Numbered from the stretch's first letter, positions 33,736-45,383 are shown. The stretch is 64,000 bases of DNA from Papaver somniferum (GCF_003573695.1 NC_039358.1:230467560-230531559), one strand, 5' to 3'. Notes: generated by a model from the sequence alone, not told the origin. Numbers and translations are program-made.

Positions 33736-34541
33736 TTGGTCGGGTTAACTTTCATTTTATATTCTCTCATCGTTTGAAAAAATTCCCGCAGGTATCGGAT
33801 GTGATTCTTGGCTAGGAGACTTTTTACTAGCATATCGTCGACATAGACCTCAATGGTGTTGTGGATCTGGTCTTCAAACATGTCTCCCACCAACCTCTGA
33901 TATGTGGCGCATGCATTCTTCAGCCCAAACGGCATCTTGGTGTAGCAGTATAGGCCCCTTAGTATGAAGAATGGGATGTGTTCTTGATCCTCGGGAGCCA
34001 GCGGGATCTGGTTATACCCCGCGTATCCGTTCATCAATGTTAGCGCCTCGTGCCCCACTATAGATTCCACCAGTTGATCGATGCTTGGGAGAGGGAAGAT
34101 GTCCTTCGGACAAACTTTGTTCAGGTCGCTGAAGTCAATGCAGATTCTGACTCCTCCGTTTTTCTTTGGTACCACGACCATGTTGGATATCCACTGTGGG
34201 TAGTGTGATTTCCAGATTATCCCCGATTCTTGTAACTTCTTTAATTCCTTCTCGACGGCCGTGTGTAATTCTGGTGCGATTCGCCTCATCTTTTGTCGGA
34301 CTGGCTTGAAGCTTAGGTCGATCCTTAGATGGTGACAACATACCTCCGGATCTATATCCTCCATATCGTGCATGTTCCATGCGAATGCGTCCAAGTTTAC
34401 CTTTAGCACCGTCACGAGCTGGTTTACTTGTTCGTCCGATAGTAAGGACCCGATCCTTACCACCCTTGGTTCTTCTACAGTTCCCAAATTAATCTCCCGA
34501 GTAGGTTCCCCGACCGAGAAGTTTGGTTTTGATTCCTTCAC
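33590..34541 (-). pseudogene. Tat element reverse transcriptase (catalytic residue lost)
   Basis: Typical gypsy motifs appear in order: VVVPKKNGGVRICIDFSDLN, CPKDIFPLPSIDQLV, GYNQIPLAPEDQEH, TKMPFGLKNACATYQR and YVDDMLVKS, then FLGYIITPKGIEAN. The polymerase D-D pair in YVDD is intact. However, the motif A aspartate, normally LMDAYSGYNQI, is Asn here (LMNGYAGYNQI). A frameshift near 33590 ends the frame before the RNase H. The enzyme is therefore inactive as it stands. Confidence 0.85.
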
Positions 34542-34562
34542 CGGCGCCGTCTCCTTTAATTG

Positions 34563-35426
34563 CTATGAAGGCTCGTTTCCTTGTGCTTCGTAAGTCATGA
34601 CCGCCTGTGAAATAACTCTTTTCAGTTCTTCTGCGACTTTGGCTTCTTTAGCCTTTTTATTCTCTCCCCTTTGTCGTGCTTGTCGCTCCTCATTTATCTG
34701 GGCATCGACCTGCATGCACTGTCGGGCTGCCTGCGGATCTCCTACGACCTCAGCTATCCCCTTGTACATTGGGAATCGTAGCCTTTGATAATAGGCCGAT
34801 GCCACTCCTTTGATTCCCGCGATCCATGGTCTTCCGATTATAGATTCATAGGGCGAGGAGACATCAACCACGCAGAATTTGGTTAAAGTATCTAGGTAAC
34901 CACCTCCATCTGATACCCTTAGAGTTACTCCGCCCTTCGGGATGGTTATGGTTCCATTAAAACCGTAGATACGATATGTCGATGGGACGAGTATATCATC
35001 CGAAAACTCCATCCTTTTGAACGTATCGTAGAAGAGTACTTCGACTGAGCTCCCACTATTTACTAGTATCCTTGTTACCCCCCATTCCTCAATCAGCAGG
35101 GTGATAACCAAGGGATCACTGTGAGCTTGGCCGTTCATCGGGACATCCTGAGCCGAGAAAAAGATGGGTCGCATCATCCAGGGTTCCATCGGCAAAGCTT
35201 TGTCTACACTGAAAATTTGCTTCCCATTATGATCTCTCTTGTGGATCCTTGACATGATTCCATGATTCAGATTGTACGCTTGAGTGGTGGAATGGGAAAT
35301 CGTGTTGACGAACTGCGTGGATCTGTCGATCCGGACCTGATGAACGGGTGCATCGGGCGCTGCGGTCGTCTGGGCTGGGTGCCGGATGAACTGTCTCAGA
35401 TAACCATCTTTAATAAGTTTTTGCAC
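34563..35426 (-). pseudogene. Tat element protease region
   Basis: The aspartic protease motif, normally ILVDSGSSADILF, reads ILVNSGSSVEVLF, so the catalytic Asp is Asn. Flanking segments (FSAQDVPMNGQAHSDPLV, SPYESIIGRPWIAGIKGVAS) are typical of the Tat/Athila gag-pol junction. The frame ends with a stop between protease and reverse transcriptase near 34563. The product would have cleaved the polyprotein. Confidence 0.8.
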
Positions 35427-35573
35427 GATGTCTTATCGACAGTTATTTGTAGAGTGGCCTCGATACTGATGATAATGGCAATATTGTGGGTGATCCTTGG
35501 TCTCCTCGAACTATATCCCTCTTGAATATGGGTATATGATGTCACTCCTTTTTTCGACCTCTTTGAAGATTTC

Positions 35574-37203
35574 TTATAGTGGAGCATTTAAAGGGGTGTA
35601 TGTCCTCGCCTCGTGCCTCGACCTCTTTCCTTTATCTAAACATTCCTTCTTCTCTTTTCCTTGCGTAGGTGGGCTCGGTCTCTTCTCGGTCCGACGTTGA
35701 ACATCGTCCGATGTCGACTCGGGCGCCGCACTAGCCTCTTGCATTCCCCAATCCCTTGACTCTTCCTGAATTTCTTCTAGGGCGATGAAATGTTCTTGCA
35801 TTTTCCTAATTTCTTTCAATGTTTGTGGTTTTTCAGTGAACATGGCTATCCAGATGGGATCCGGCCTCCCAAGTGCGTTTTCGAACACGAATATCTGCTG
35901 GTCGACTAGTACTTTCCCAATTTCTGTACACAAATTTCTCCATCTATCGGTCAATGATCTGAGAGGTTCTCTGAACCGCCGGGCCAAGGTGAATAACCTG
36001 TTGACCCTGGGCCGAGGTCTGCCGTTGTGCATGTATGATTCAAGGAAGGCTTCGACTAGAGTCTCATAACTGTCGACTGTTCCTGGTGCGAGGTTGTAGA
36101 ACAATTTCCTTGCCTCGCCTTCCAAGCTTGCAGGGAAGGACATTGTTTACATCTTCAAATTCTCAACTGTGTCTCCCGTGCCGTCGAACCTTGATGGGAA
36201 GGTGGGGAGCGTGCACTTAGGTGGGAAGGCCATTAGTTCTAGCTTTTGGGAGAAAGGGGTCCTCTCGGCCTCGCTTATAACCTCGGCGATCTTATCTTCT
36301 TCGCCGGTTCCTGACAACTTCCTTATCTTTTCCTCTAACTCTCTTAGCTTGGCTTCAGTCGCATTGTCGGACCTTGTGTTTCTCTATTGATTATTCCTCT
36401 CGTGCCTTTCTTCGTATGTCGATGAATCCTCGGGTGGACCGTATCTTCCGATAGGTGGTGTTGGGGGCGGTCATGATCGACCGGAATTGCTTGGTCCTAC
36501 TGCAGGTGGTACCTTCCCGATTTGGCCTTGGTGTCCTGATGTCCCTCGGCTAGAAGATCCTCTCGACCTCGACCTTAAGTTCCGTAGATGATAATTCTCG
36601 AACTCTAGAGCTAGGTTCCTCTGCTGAAGATCCCTTAAAGCCGCCTCTTGCCTTCTTTGGCTTTCTAGAATTGCGAGTAGTGTTGGATCTGTACTCTCAT
36701 GGCTAGAGTGACCATTTGGATGGCCTAAATGGGAAGGGGGTGGTGCCGTCATCACAGGTGGTGGAGGTGGTACTGTGGGGGGTATCTGAGTCGATGTCGC
36801 CGGATCGATTCCGATAGTTGTTTCTCGTCCTAGTTGTACTCGCCTTAGTCGTCCTTGATCTCGCCCGAGGGCTTCTTGATACTCAACTTGTCGTCTGATG
36901 TTTCGTCTCTGAGCATGCAGGATTAATGCTTCCTCATCATCTTTCATGTCTGACGCGGTAAGTCCATCTATTTGATCATCCCTCCTTGGGGGTGAGGCGA
37001 TTCTCTCCAAAGGCAATGGGTCATCGTCTCGTCCCATATCGATCTCCTCGTCCACAGTTGGCATACCCCTTGCAGCAGCTCGTGATTCCTCTGGTGGTGG
37101 ATGCCCGTCACTCCCTCGCCTCGTCCCAGTTACTCCTCCTTGCATGCTGTTACTGGAGATCGTGCGGTTCCTCAGAGTTCTTCCAATCCCTGACGTGCTA
37201 GCC
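35574..37203 (-). pseudogene. Tat element gag (broken)
   Basis: The N-terminal frame (36471-37203, starting MASTSGIGRTLRNRT) is proline-rich with an Arg/Ser tail. The capsid-like block (35574-36143) has FPASLEGEARKLFYNLAPGTVDSY, FRQ-like SYMHNGRP and LFTLARRFREPLRSLTDRWR, typical of Retrotrans_gag. The two are separated by about 330 bases with stops, so gag is broken. It would form the particle that packages element RNA. Confidence 0.75.
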
Positions 37204-37265
37204 ATCGGACACAGTGTGTTTTTAGTCCGAGAGTCGTCCCTACCTACGTCAGTGAAAACACACAA

Positions 37266-38122
37266 CGCCTTACTTTGACCTGTTTTTGAAAAGTTTCAAT
37301 AGTACGTCCAGTTTTAGAAGAAACAGGTGACTGACACTAAAACTGAGTTTCAAAAGTACGATTCCCTCTACTCTGCCATGCTGACCTCGCCAATTTTCCT
37401 TGTTTCGACTCTAAGTGTCTCCTTTTAGACGGGCATCATGCTACGTCGCTTTCAAAGTTGCACGACGTCGCTTTCAGTACCACGACTCTGCATTAACTAT
37501 AATTTGTCCTACATTCCCTAGAATCCAAATCATTAACACCTAGTTCTTTTTGGGTAAAAGGTCCAAATTCGTACTTTTATGAGGTCAGCACGCCACGACA
37601 AAAACTGGACTAAGACTTATGCACTCCCTTGGAACTACAAAGGGATGTCTTCCCTTGATTCCTTGGATTCCTTCACCGGCGACCAATAATCTCGCTGTGC
37701 TGTTGTTTTGGAATTTTCCCCAGCCAACATGGAACCTCAAGCAACTTCAAACACACATCAAATATGTTATTTGGTAGTTTATGGGTATTCCGTTGTTGAA
37801 CTCGCAAGACAAAAACTAAGATCAAAATACGAAGACAAGTGTGAAAAATACTATGAAAACGAAGATTAAGACACGAAAACAGACTCGCCTACAAGCAAGA
37901 CTAGTCGAATGTTCGGGATCGACCCAACTAAAAATGTTTGCTAACGACTCGATCTTAACAACGAAAACTTAAGTATATCAACAGACTTCAAACCAAACGA
38001 TCATATACATACTTTCACCGAGCAGAGTTCATCCCATAGCATCAACTAACATGCAAAGTGTTTTTAGGAGATTTTGGATCGTCCCCATCGGCACATGCAG
38101 TATCCAGAGAACTTAGACGTTC
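37266..38122. other. 5' untranslated leader of the Tat element
   Basis: The stretch lies between gag and the primer-binding site in the minus orientation. No coding frame is evident. A 20-base phrase with the sense GTACTTTTGAAACTCAGTTT (minus) and a nearby similar segment recur at about 37300-37350. Confidence 0.5.
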
Positions 38123-38138
38123 CCCTTAGCCGGCGCCA
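38123..38138 (-). other. primer-binding site of the Tat element
   Basis: The minus strand reads TGGCGCCGGCTAAGGG, three bases from the 5' LTR end. TGGCGCC is the usual first part of the tRNA-primed site in Tat and Athila elements. Confidence 0.7.
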
Positions 38139-38141
38139 GAA

Positions 38142-38858
38142 TGTAGTTTCATAAAACCACACACTACATCCAATGGTATAGAAGATGAGTAAAAACTAAG
38201 TCAAGATGTTCAACAAACATAGACACAAAGATATACGTGGTTCAGTATGATTACCTACGGCCACGGGGTGAAAGGATGAATGTTATTATTTCTTTTCTTT
38301 GATTACAAGGTGTTCTCTCCTTCTCAAATGGTGTAACTCTCAAACTCTCCTTCTCAAATATAGTGTAACTCTCAAACTCTCAAATGTAATGTTTTCCTTC
38401 TCTCCCTTTCAACTTGCCTCTCTCTCTCTCGACCTGCCCCTATATTTATAGGCCAAGGTCGACATACAAAAGAATTACAATGTTGGTCACATTACATCAA
38501 TTTAGTTATTCCCTATGGGACCTTCGCTGCTCGCCCGACTTTCTGGTTTGACCGATAGTTCTTCACCCGAGGCTGAGTCTTAATCGTCTGGTTAACACGA
38601 TGTCGCCCTTCTTTCTTCTCGTTCCTTTGTTTGACCATCTTCCTTCGTCTGACCGAGTGCTTTCTGATTGTTCGCCCGACCTGTCAGAGGATAAGGGTCA
38701 CGTCACATCCGACAAATATTGGACCATCACTTCCGACCCACGTGATACCTCGCTCTTTGCGCCTTTTGGTTCTACCTTGTGCTTCGCCGCTCTTTGTTCT
38801 TTGGTGTATCACATTTTAGGATCTTGCCACCTAGCCTTGTGGATTATTTACACCGACA
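38142..38858 (-). repeat. Tat 5' LTR (sense orientation)
   Basis: This copy matches 25129-25835 across its length. The minus-strand TATA box CCTATAAATATAGG lies at about 38438-38451. It is followed directly by the rest of the interrupted copia LTR. Confidence 0.9.
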
Positions 38859-39092
38859 ATAAGCAAATCTGCAGTGAAGGATAAGTTTAAATTCTACACT
38901 CCCTCTTTAGTTAACTCGTGTCTTAATCACGTGTTATCTTTCACTCAGTTCACGTGTGTGTGAGCTGTCAGTTTGTTATAGTTATCTTACACTGCTTTAA
39001 ATATTGACAGCCTTGTAATCAGTCCTGTAATGAAAGTTACCTTTCTTTAATGAAATACATTTTACAATGTTATATCAAGAACTCTTTTACTA
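38859..39092 (+). repeat. copia 5' LTR, right piece
   Basis: The segment from ATAAGCAAATCTGCAG to TTTTACTA matches 43755-43990 of the intact 3' LTR with scattered substitutions. The primer-binding site starts at 39093. Confidence 0.9.
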
Positions 39093-39468
39093 TGGTATCA
39101 AATAGGTTAGAGTTTCAACTCGTTTCTTCGATCCTGTATTTCTTCATCTTCATTCTCTTGCTTCATTGCTTTCTGAAGGTGATTTTCAACAAAGAATTTC
39201 CTGATATGTGTTGATTTAAAGGTAATGTTCCAAAATCTTGATCTTGATTTCTTTACAAATCCGCAACTCTGTCTTCTCTCAGATCTATATTCTGTAGATT
39301 TGAACGATTCTAATTGTTTGTTTTTTAACATTCATCATCTTCCTCTCATTGATTTCTACATCTCAGTAGCTTTCAATTCTTTTAAATCGAATCTTTTGCT
39401 TTCATCTCCAAGCTTTTTCATCATTATTCTCAAATTAGATCTCAAATTCGTACTTTTCTTTCTCAATA

Positions 39469-42400
39469 ATGGAAAATCCGACTTCAAATTCCTTCTCCAA
39501 AGTTCTTATAAATCACCTCACTCACTTTTTTACTCTCAAACTCAAAGAAGATAATTTCATTACATGGAAGAATTTACTGAGTCCGATTATTCAAAGGTAC
39601 AAGTTACTGAAGTTTTTAGATGGATCTCATCCTTGTCCTGAGCGTTTTACTAAAAAAAGAAATCAAGAAAATGGAATTGAGAATCCTGCTTACTGATGTG
39701 GTTGTGAACCTATCAATAATAATTCTCTTATGCTACACAATTCTATAAAGAAGTAGTGAGGCAAGTCGAGTTCGTATCCACAGGGAGGTGTGAGTTTTAA
39801 GTTATTACTTGTAACAAATTGATGTTGTTGAAAGACACGAATTCTGAAAATTGCAAAGTTTGTAATTCAATTTATGAGATGGAATTGACTAGAGATTCAT
39901 TCGCCACTACCAAACAAGATATTATTAATCATACAAGTTCCACTTTCAATAAATTTCGATTGTTAACAACTTAAGACAAGTTATAAGCTCAACTAATCTT
40001 TAGATTCCTTAAATCACAACATAGAATAAGTTCTCTAGCAAATTCTAATCAAATGAATCACCTAAAATAAGCTCTCTAGGTATAATTCAATCAATTGATA
40101 AATTTATGAATCAAGTTGCTCTTAGCGACATGTTCATAAGCTCGACACGTTAACCTAGGGTTATCTTTTGCACACTATTGCATACAAAATCCCTTTGCGA
40201 CAAATAGTGCACCGCTACTTATGTAAAGATTACTCTAACAATTACGGATCAAAGTTCTTAATACTAGCATTAGAGTTGCATACGAGTTACCTAATTGCGC
40301 ACTTAGATACCTAGCATACTTCTCATGGTCAAATAAAAGGTAAAAGATAATCAACAAAAGATATTTATGAAAGAATAACTTGCTTGAATTGATTAATAAA
40401 ACATGCTCGGAGTTTTGAAATCCTCCCCAATCAATAAGGTTATTAGCTACTCATAGTGTTGATTTAAGCACAAAAATATATTGAAAATAAATAAGGTTCA
40501 AAGCTAAACAATTGTGAAAGCAAACCACTGTGAAAGTACACAGCAACTGCTTGCAACAAAACAGGTTCAGGAACTGTTGATTCTGCGCAGCTTTTCTTTC
40601 AAGGATTCTGTCAAACGGCTTGCAGGCATAAACTGGTGGTAAAAGAGGTAGGTTTTTGTTGTATTCTGCGCCTCCTCTTATAGCTTTCTTCTCCTGGAAA
40701 AACGTGGCCTGATCAACACCCAATAATCCCAAACATACACAAACCCTGTAAGCCTTCAATCTCAGCTATCCAACTCCCAAAACTCTCGCCAAAGTCACCT
40801 CTTCTTGGTTGTTTTCACGGCAAGAAACTCCTTCCAAAAAGGAGATAAATTGGTACCCAAGTTTGCTTACCCTGTTGGCTTCTGAATCAGGTTCAATCCA
40901 ATGCCAGACACGCCTCATACATAGCCCATAAGCTCACAGCAACCAGCTATAGGGTCACCTTCTTTCACTGACCATCTGGCACCAAGACAGATTCAAAACC
41001 CACACCAAGCTCAAATAAAATCATCTCTGCCGTGAACCATGGCTAACTAGCAAGCATCTAAATGAGTCCCAGCTGCTGTCTAGAAACCCTCGTGTCAATA
41101 AAGTTAGTCACTGTATCTTCTCTGTTTTATTGGCTTTCAAGTTCTGAACCTAACTGCTGCCAATCAATCCTTACACACAGCCATCGAGACATTGCTAGCT
41201 ACCTGTAGCCTTGTTCTTCTCGGCGTCTTATCGAGTCTTAACTGTTGTCGTATAACACTCACAGAACACAGTTAGCCGCACTGGAACTGTTGCACTAGTC
41301 TTCTTGGCCACATATATGAATTACTTCATCCCCCATTTCATGACAGAAACCACCAGCATCAACACTATTGCATCTGCAATCTCAGTATTTCAGCTCGAAC
41401 CAGCAGTTACTACCTTTCTGACTTGGTGCTTGCTCAACATCATCTCATTCTTTGCATCTGCATCACCAGCTCAGTCTTGCTGCTCCATTTCTGACCATTC
41501 TGCAGCAAAGTAGCGTCACCAGAGCATCTCTGCACAGTAGCAAGACCACCTGCAATCCTTGTCTCAATTCTTCGAAACCACCATCAGAGCCTCTCACTGT
41601 AATTCCAATCGCAGACCCTAATTTGAACACAAGAACACCATCTCATTTCCCTGGAGAAGCAGTTCCTTGCCTCTGTCGATTTCGCATCCACCACTGCCTA
41701 TTGCCACCAGACACTTCAGTTGCAGTGCAACTCAATTCCAGCTCTGCCATCACCACATCATCATCGATCCCTTTGTAAACAACCACCAGAGTCATCAACA
41801 ACACATTCATTCTCTTCCTCTTTCTCCAGCTACCAATTCCAAGCCATATTCAGATTCGAAAACCCATTGTTTCACCCTCTTCCTTTCCATTCCTCTGATC
41901 TGTAAAGCAGGAACACTTAAGCTCAAAAACTTGATGGTTCAGGCATTTTTGCAAACACCCTTTGTGCGTTCTGTTGGTAATTCAGATACAACAATTTTGC
42001 CGTTGGATGAGTTCTCTTTAACCTGCAATTTCACATTCATTCCTAACCCATCATTCATGTTCATTTCGAGCTCCTGATTCTTCACATACAGCCATCAAAA
42101 CCCATTTAAGCAATCAGTTCCAGATCCCCTTTTCTTTGTTGATGTTTTACTCATAATTTCTCCCGCAAATGGTGATAACAGGACCATCTTCTCATTCTCC
42201 TTCTAACTTCAGTTCACCTCTCAACCCTTGGCAAAAAACCAACAAACCCTGGCTAGAACTGACGGCAACTAGTCTTGGAGCAGCAACAGCAGGTTCCGGC
42301 AGAGAGAGACAACTTACTTCTCTGCTGCTTCTGAATTCAATTTGGTTCAAAAGAAACCTAATTTCATTTCTTTGTATTATTTCTCCACCAGCATATGTGT

Positions 42401-43439
42401 GCTGGGTTTGTGTGACATCCACTGAAAATGTGTGAAACTCATTTTTTTTTTTTTTTTAAATGAAATGCACTCCATGAAATGGCCAAATGACAGCCACACA
42501 AGTTCCATTTTGGTGTAACCAAATTGAAACTATGATGGGTACATGTCTTGGGAATTTTCCTGATATAAAACATTTAAGAGAAAATAAAATTAGTGGCGCT
42601 TTTCCTTCCTTTTCGCAACTTCGAGCCATGTACTTAAAAACAAAGAAAAGAAACGTAATATACAAAATTTCAAGAGAGCTAAGAAGAAAAGTGCAAGAAA
42701 TCGTTATCATTTTAGACACCTATCACTTACACCGACTGGAAAGATGAAGATGCTTCCATCATTACGTGGCTCAATTCTACCATCTTTGAATCTGTAATTG
42801 CTTATTTTTCAAGATCCACTGCCTCTCATGAGTTATGGCAGAACATTGAGGAGCGATTTTCACGAGCATCTTCTACTCATTCAATACAGCTGCGCAGGAC
42901 ACTACTATCTCGTCACAAGGTACAAAATTTATTCCTGAATTGATAAATGATATCAAACGTATTTCTGATCAACTTGCTACTGCTGGTGAGTTCATCTCTG
43001 ACAAAGAACTTTTAGTAGTAACTCTTAAAGCACTCAATTTAGATTATATTCCATTTGCAACCTCTATGCGCCATAGAAATCCTCTCGTTACTTGTATTGA
43101 TCTTCACACAATCTTCTCAGTGAAGAGGCAGTTATAGGTGAAAGAATTCAGCTTGTTAAAACTGAAACTGAATTGAAGGCATTTGTGGCCAATTCTTCTA
43201 GAGGCAATTATAGAGGTTCAAATAATAACAGAGGCTCTTCTAGAGGTACAGGATATGAAGGTAGATTTCCCAATCCAGCTATCTTTACTAGAAATTCAGC
43301 AGGAAGAGGCTATACTTCTGCTGCCACACAACCTTATCAACTATGTCTCAATGATTCTCATTTGGCCCCAAATTGTCCTCAAAGATTGAACTTCTCTTAT
43401 CAAGGAAAGCAACCACCAACAAACTTAAAATTATGTTAG
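39469..43439 (+). pseudogene. copia gag, split by a 3-kb insertion
   Basis: The start is MENPTSNSFS at 39469. The first part has the gag signature LKEDNFITWKNLLSPI...KLLKFLDGSHPCPERF and reaches NPAY at 39693. There a TG...CA insertion (39694-42725) interrupts it. Coding resumes at 42731 with TDWKDEDASIITWLNST, then LWQNIEERFSR. After a frame break it continues as MINDIKRISDQLATAGEFIS. The zinc knuckle region YQLCLNDSHLAPNC has Tyr where the first Cys should be. Gag would coat element RNA. This copy cannot produce it. Confidence 0.85.
39694..42725. mobile_element. 3-kb TG...CA insertion: solo LTR or LARD-like element
   Basis: It begins TGATGTGGTTGTGAACC and ends ACACCTATCA, with a perfect 5-bp duplication CTTAC (39689-39693 and 42726-42730), all as expected for an LTR-retrotransposon product. 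I find no repetition of its first few hundred bases at its other end, so a solo LTR of about 3 kb is more likely than a two-LTR element. Open frames inside (for example 41304-42077) are Ser/Pro-rich and show no domain. A T15 tract lies at about 42442. Confidence 0.65.
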
Positions 43440-43703
43440 TTGCAGCAGATATATTTGATAATGAAGAATGGATAGCTGACAGTGGTGTTAATTCTCACAT
43501 TACCTCTGATGTTGCTGCTCTACAAGAGCATGTACACTTGGATTATCATTTTTTCAGAGAGTTGGTTCAATCCAAGGCTTTGGATGTTTTTTATGTGAAC
43601 ATTCTTGACCAGATTGCTGATATTTTCACTAAGCCGCTTCATGGTCCACGATTTGTAACTCTTCGATCCAAGCTCACTGTGATGCAGCCACCCACGAGCT
43701 TGC
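43440..43703 (+). pseudogene. copia protease start fused to polymerase C-terminus by internal deletion
   Basis: WIADSGVNSHITSD is the copia protease active site, with Val for the usual Ala. Soon after, the frame runs into VHLDYHFFRELVQSKALDVF and DQIADIFTKPLHGPRF, the last part of copia RNase H. It ends PPTSLRGG just before the polypurine tract. Integrase and reverse transcriptase are absent, which shows a large in-frame internal deletion. Confidence 0.85.
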
Positions 43704-43727
43704 GGGGGGGGGGGGGGGGGGGGGGGG
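43704..43727 (+). other. polypurine tract expanded to 24 G
   Basis: An uninterrupted G run abuts the 3' LTR where copia elements carry their plus-strand primer. Family members usually have a shorter purine tract. Length may be uncertain because homopolymers are hard to sequence. Confidence 0.7.
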
Positions 43728-43990
43728 TATTAGCACACCCACTGAAGTGGTGCAGGATAAGCAAATCTGCAGTGAAGGATAAGTTTAAATTCTACACTCC
43801 CTCTTTAGTAAACTCGCGTCATAGTCACGTGTTATCTTTCACTCAGTTCACGCGTGTGTGAGCTGTCAGTTTGTTATAGTTCTCTTACACTGCTTTAAAT
43901 ACTGACAGCCTTGTAATCAGTCCTGTAATGAAAGTTACCTTTCTTTAATGAAATACATTTTACAATGGTAGATCAAGAACTCTATTACTA
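43728..43990 (+). repeat. copia 3' LTR
   Basis: This is the intact 263-bp LTR starting TATTAGCACACCC and ending TCTATTACTA, followed by the TTATG duplication. Confidence 0.9.
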
Positions 43991-43995
43991 TTATG

Positions 43996-45383
43996 TAAGT
44001 CTTCTGATTCTAAGTGACACTGATATACTATTTGATCAAACTCATTTTGTATTATATCTAATAATAATTAGATCAGTTTCTTGTTAGTTAAAGCACAAAC
44101 TTGATCTTGATATTATTTTTTTGATCAAACCGTTTCCCCCAGACCGCTTGGGCTGAATTGGCACATTTCAGAGTCAAGATTAAATAACTTTAAGATATAG
44201 ATGATTTACGGCATTATAAAGTGATCTGCAGTTCTGCACCAGCAAAAGTCTTTCTTAGATATAATTGATAAGCATTACTCACCGTGGAGTCCTCTTGTGG
44301 GAAACAACTAAGGAGTTTACGCTTAAGTTCAATTTGGAACCCAGCAAAACAACACACCCAAGATCAAATTTGTGTATAAAATCACAGTTGTTATCAAACT
44401 GAATCATTAGAATACATCCAAATCCAATAATAATCTAGCTGTACTACCACTACACAAAAAAATAAAACAAAAAAATCCAGCAGTAACAGAAACCAGAAAG
44501 AGGGTTTAGATCAAATCGGTATAATCATTTAGAAACAATTGTCATACAAACTTCATCATCTATATTACTCAATCGTCGAATACAAAATATTGATTTCATT
44601 TCACTAAATTGACGCCTATTTTTTATATTCAATCCTAGATCATCAATAATTCCAGAGTACATCCTCTATGTTACTTAGCACACCACCTGCAAAAAATTTA
44701 GTGTAGCTTTTAGGAGAGCTAAACTTGAGACTGGGGGATTCCAAAAAGTGCAAGTCTACTTGAACAGATACGTCGGTTTCCCTTAGAGGAAATATATGGT
44801 ATATCCCTAGATTCATCTTCAGGATTTACAACTGAACGAGTTCAGGATTTGCTTATATAAAATTAGCCTTTGGGAATACCAGTAGATCTTATGTAATCGT
44901 ATCCTCTTGTATAGATTAGATGTATGAATCATCCCAACAATCTATCTCTAGAAAAACAAAATCAAAAGGTTTTTAGAGATTGAAAGTCTTTAAGTCTGAA
45001 AGACAAAAACGCCGAAGAGATTCAGATCGGAAATTTGCTGTTTGGTCCTAAGCCCATTAAGTTAGTTATAGTAGGGTCCAACCGGGTTTTAGACTTATCA
45101 TTAGGTCCATAGTTATTTGAAACTAGCAAAATGACTAGCTTACCCTAGAACTAAATACGTGTGAAGAATGCACCACTATCTTTCACGTACAAAAACTGCT
45201 GAAACGGCCAGAAACACGTTTAATAAATTTTAACTTCACATAGAGAATTCAGAGAGAATCAAAACGAGTGAGATATAAACAGATCTCAAAATTCATTCTC
45301 AAAAAGAAAACTAAACCCAAACTCATTCAGAGATTTTGCAAAAAAACGATTCTGATTCAGACAAAAACCGTAAAACCTAGATT
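43996..45383. other. intergenic DNA
   Basis: AT-rich sequence without supported genes. The last 150 bases (45240-45383) are A-rich and look like the 5' leader of the following gene. Confidence 0.5.

Larger units (their letters stand above)
25129..38858 (-). mobile_element. Tat/Retand-type Ty3-gypsy retrotransposon (complete, mutated)
   Basis: The two LTRs are 25129-25835 (707 bp) and 38142-38858 (717 bp), highly similar by eye. In plus-strand reading each starts TGTAGTT and ends GACA or TACA. The target site in the copia LTR is ATAAG: the right flank is ATAAG, the left flank the mutated AATAG. Sense is the minus strand: PBS (38123-38138), gag, protease, reverse transcriptase, RNase H, integrase, then tandem repeats, an antisense accessory ORF, a polypurine tract and the 3' LTR. 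Several frameshifts and catalytic substitutions make it non-functional. An internal CACTA insertion adds 1.3 kb. Confidence 0.9.
25095..43990 (+). mobile_element. Ty1-copia element, internally deleted, with nested insertions
   Basis: The element is flanked by a perfect 5-bp duplication TTATG (25090-25094 and 43991-43995). The LTRs start TATCAGCAC or TATTAGCAC and end TACTA. The 5' LTR is split by a Tat insertion (25095-25128 plus 38859-39092); the 3' LTR is intact (43728-43990, 263 bp). The primer-binding site TGGTATCAAATAGG (39093, initiator-Met tRNA type, degenerate) abuts the 5' LTR, and a polypurine G-run abuts the 3' LTR. Coding is gag, then a protease start, then a jump straight to the last part of the polymerase. 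Integrase and reverse transcriptase are missing, so it was non-autonomous before it was disrupted. Confidence 0.9.

Noticed and set aside
41304..42435. Overlapping Ser/Pro-rich frames as genes
   Set aside because: They lie wholly inside the 3-kb TG...CA insertion, overlap in several frames and have no recognisable domain or splice pattern.
43728..43990. Independent solo LTR
   Set aside because: It pairs with the split LTR at 25095-25128 plus 38859-39092, and both share the TTATG duplication, so it is the 3' LTR of the same copia element.
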